Below are positions 31,482 to 32,705 of a DNA stretch of 32,705 bases, one piece after another; the first letter of the stretch is position 1, and each line of letters opens with the position of its first letter. Origin of the DNA: Deltaproteobacteria bacterium. Its GTDB lineage: Bacteria > Myxococcota_A > Polyangia > Haliangiales > Haliangiaceae. Under the pieces are notes generated by a model. That model made no database searches, was not told where the DNA came from, and saw nothing but the letters and a program-made list of their open reading frames with translations. A program made the position numbers and the translations under genes. The stretch lies in the NCBI GenBank assembly GCA_013813765.1, contig JACCRC010000068.1:1-32705 (forward strand). Reading direction: 5' to 3'.

Positions 31482-32705
31482 CGCTCGCCTGCCGGGTGAC
31501 CGCCGACGAACGTTCCGGTTGGAAGCTCGGGACCGAGCGCGTGCGGCGAGGTGCCGGCGGGCGCGACGTACGGCGCACACGTGCCGGAGCGCAGGTCGAA
31601 CAGCGGCGCGGTCGTGCGCGCGCCGATCGCGTGCAGCCCGGGACCGATCACGTCGGGGATGGACAGCGCGGCGAACGCAGCCGAACCGCAAGAACGATCG
31701 GGCACCTCGGCGATCGGGACCTCGACGGCGCAGCCCTGCGTGAAGAGGCGGGTCGCGGGGAGCGTGGTCGCGGGGATGCAGCGCGTGACGGTCTCGTACT
31801 CGACCGGCGTGCACTCGCCTCGCGTCGCGGTATCGAACATGCGCACGTCGTGGAAGCGGAGCGCGCCCGACGTGAGCGCGACGCGGTGGAGCCGGTGCGC
31901 GCGATCGCGAACGACCTCGCGCGTCAGCGGTGCGGGCTCGACGGCGACGCCGAGCTCGAAGCCGCGACGCGTCGGGAACGCGGGCATGCACGCGGCACCG
32001 CTGCGCCGGAACAGCGAGCCTGTGTGCGAAGCTCCGAGGCGATGAACGGTCGCGCAGCCGAGCGCGGGCCGCAGCTGGACGAGCGCGGGAAGCGGATCGT
32101 CGACCCGCACGGCGACGCCGGGGGTCTCGCACCGCGAGTCGAGGAACACGTCGGCGATCGCCGTCACGACGGGAACGCACGCGTCGCCATCGGGTACGCA
32201 CGGAACGTCGAGGTCGCGATCGCGGAGGCCAACCGGCACGTGCAGCCCATCGACACTCTCGCGCACCCGCAGCGCGATCCGCTCGCCCTCTTCGAGCTCG
32301 CGCTCCGTCAGCTCGACGGTGTCACCGACACCGCTGATCTCGAACCACGGGAAGTCCGCCGGCGCAGATCGTGGACCGGTGCACTCGCCATCGACGAGCT
32401 CGTAGACAAGCGCCGGCGGATCGATCGACGTCGTCGACGCGTGGTAGATGACCGACGGCAGCCGCACTCCACTCGTGACGTCGTACGCGAGGAAGTGCCG
32501 CGGTTTTCCGATCACCTCGGCGTAGCCGACGGCGGTCTCGCACGTCGCCTCGGTGTAGTACGCCGTGTCGGCCTCCGGCACGCAGCGCACGGTGCCATCG
32601 GCCCAGTCGACCGGCGTGCAGCGCGCGTGCAGCGCGGTGTCGTAGTACGCCTCGGGCGCGACCTGCCGAGAGCCGTCGCCGTAGAACAGCCACTCGGCCT
32701 TCAGG
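31478..32705 (-). CDS. Cys-rich modular surface protein, N-terminus cut by window edge
   Basis: Open from the right edge to the TGA at 31478; 409 residues visible. The frame has no stop up to 32704, so the ATG at 32590 is not a convincing start. It contains about three related modules of some 110-130 residues, each with pairs such as RCTPVDWADGTVRCVP and a later LFxxRSGxCxP end. Paired cysteines suggest disulfide-bonded secreted modules. I recognise this as a pattern common in Myxococcota secreted proteins but cannot name a family. Overlaps the following lipoprotein by ATGA, so it is co-translated with it. Confidence 0.75.
   Translation of the reverse strand, partial: LKAEWLFYGDGSRQVAPEAYYDTALHARCTPVDWADGTVRCVPEADTAYYTEATCETAVGYAEVIGKPRHFLAYDVTSGVRLPSVIYHASTTSIDPPALVYELVDGECTGPRSAPADFPWFEISGVGDTVELTERELEEGERIALRVRESVDGLHVPVGLRDRDLDVPCVPDGDACVPVVTAIADVFLDSRCETPGVAVRVDDPLPALVQLRPALGCATVHRLGASHTGSLFRRSGAACMPAFPTRRGFELGVAVEPAPLTREVVRDRAHRLHRVALTSGALRFHDVRMFDTATRGECTPVEYETVTRCIPATTLPATRLFTQGCAVEVPIAEVPDRSCGSAAFAALSIPDVIGPGLHAIGARTTAPLFDLRSGTCAPYVAPAGTSPHALGPELPTGTFVGGHPAGER

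Overview
The window is high-GC DNA with long overlapping antisense open frames. Its gene content is dense in Ser/Thr kinases, FHA, vWA, zinc-ribbon, thrombospondin type 3 repeat and IPT/TIG lipoproteins. This points to a large-genome Myxococcota (former Deltaproteobacteria, Polyangia/Haliangium-like); that is inferred from composition and families only. No rRNA, tRNA or CRISPR was seen. Both ends of the window cut through genes.

Layout. Nearly everything is on the minus strand. Read in transcription order from the right edge, there is a chain of tightly packed genes: a Cys-rich surface protein cut by the edge, an IPT/TIG lipoprotein, a pseudokinase-like/helical-repeat protein, a three-TM TPR protein, a 64-aa protein, a zinc-ribbon protein, an 820-aa single-pass membrane protein, an Hsp70, a J-like zinc-ribbon membrane protein, and an ExbD/TolR-like protein. 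The chain is then interrupted by an eroded group II intron (about 17100-18431) and ends with two tandem TSP3-repeat lipoproteins. Many junctions are ATGA/GTGA overlaps or gaps of a few bases, so this is very likely one long operon.

In the middle, two plus-strand receptor kinases lie in tandem (11768-15701). They have near-identical kinase halves, but the extracytoplasmic half of the first is a cyclophilin plus a cysteine-less DsbA-like domain, and that of the second is an FKBP-like domain plus a six-Cys domain. Divergent from them, across a 95-bp gap holding a perfect 14-bp palindrome, runs a second minus-strand operon: zinc-ribbon/FHA protein, vWA-TM-FHA protein, PP2C phosphatase (its repetitive tail cut by a TAG), a proline-rich membrane protein, a vWA membrane protein that shares its C-terminal module with the previous gene, and a large FtsZ/tubulin-superfamily protein cut by the left edge.

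Taken together the window looks like one envelope-spanning machine with phospho-Thr control: writers (two kinases), eraser (PP2C), readers (two FHA proteins), extracytoplasmic vWA adhesion/scaffold proteins, a cytoskeletal tubulin-like NTPase, and a dedicated Hsp70/J pair. A tubulin-like + vWA + OmpA-type combination has been proposed earlier as a membrane-remodelling system (Makarova and Koonin's FtsZl families). The kinase-PPIase receptors, the Hsp70/J pair and the pseudokinase are additions I do not recognise as described. Joint function of the two operons is inference from proximity.
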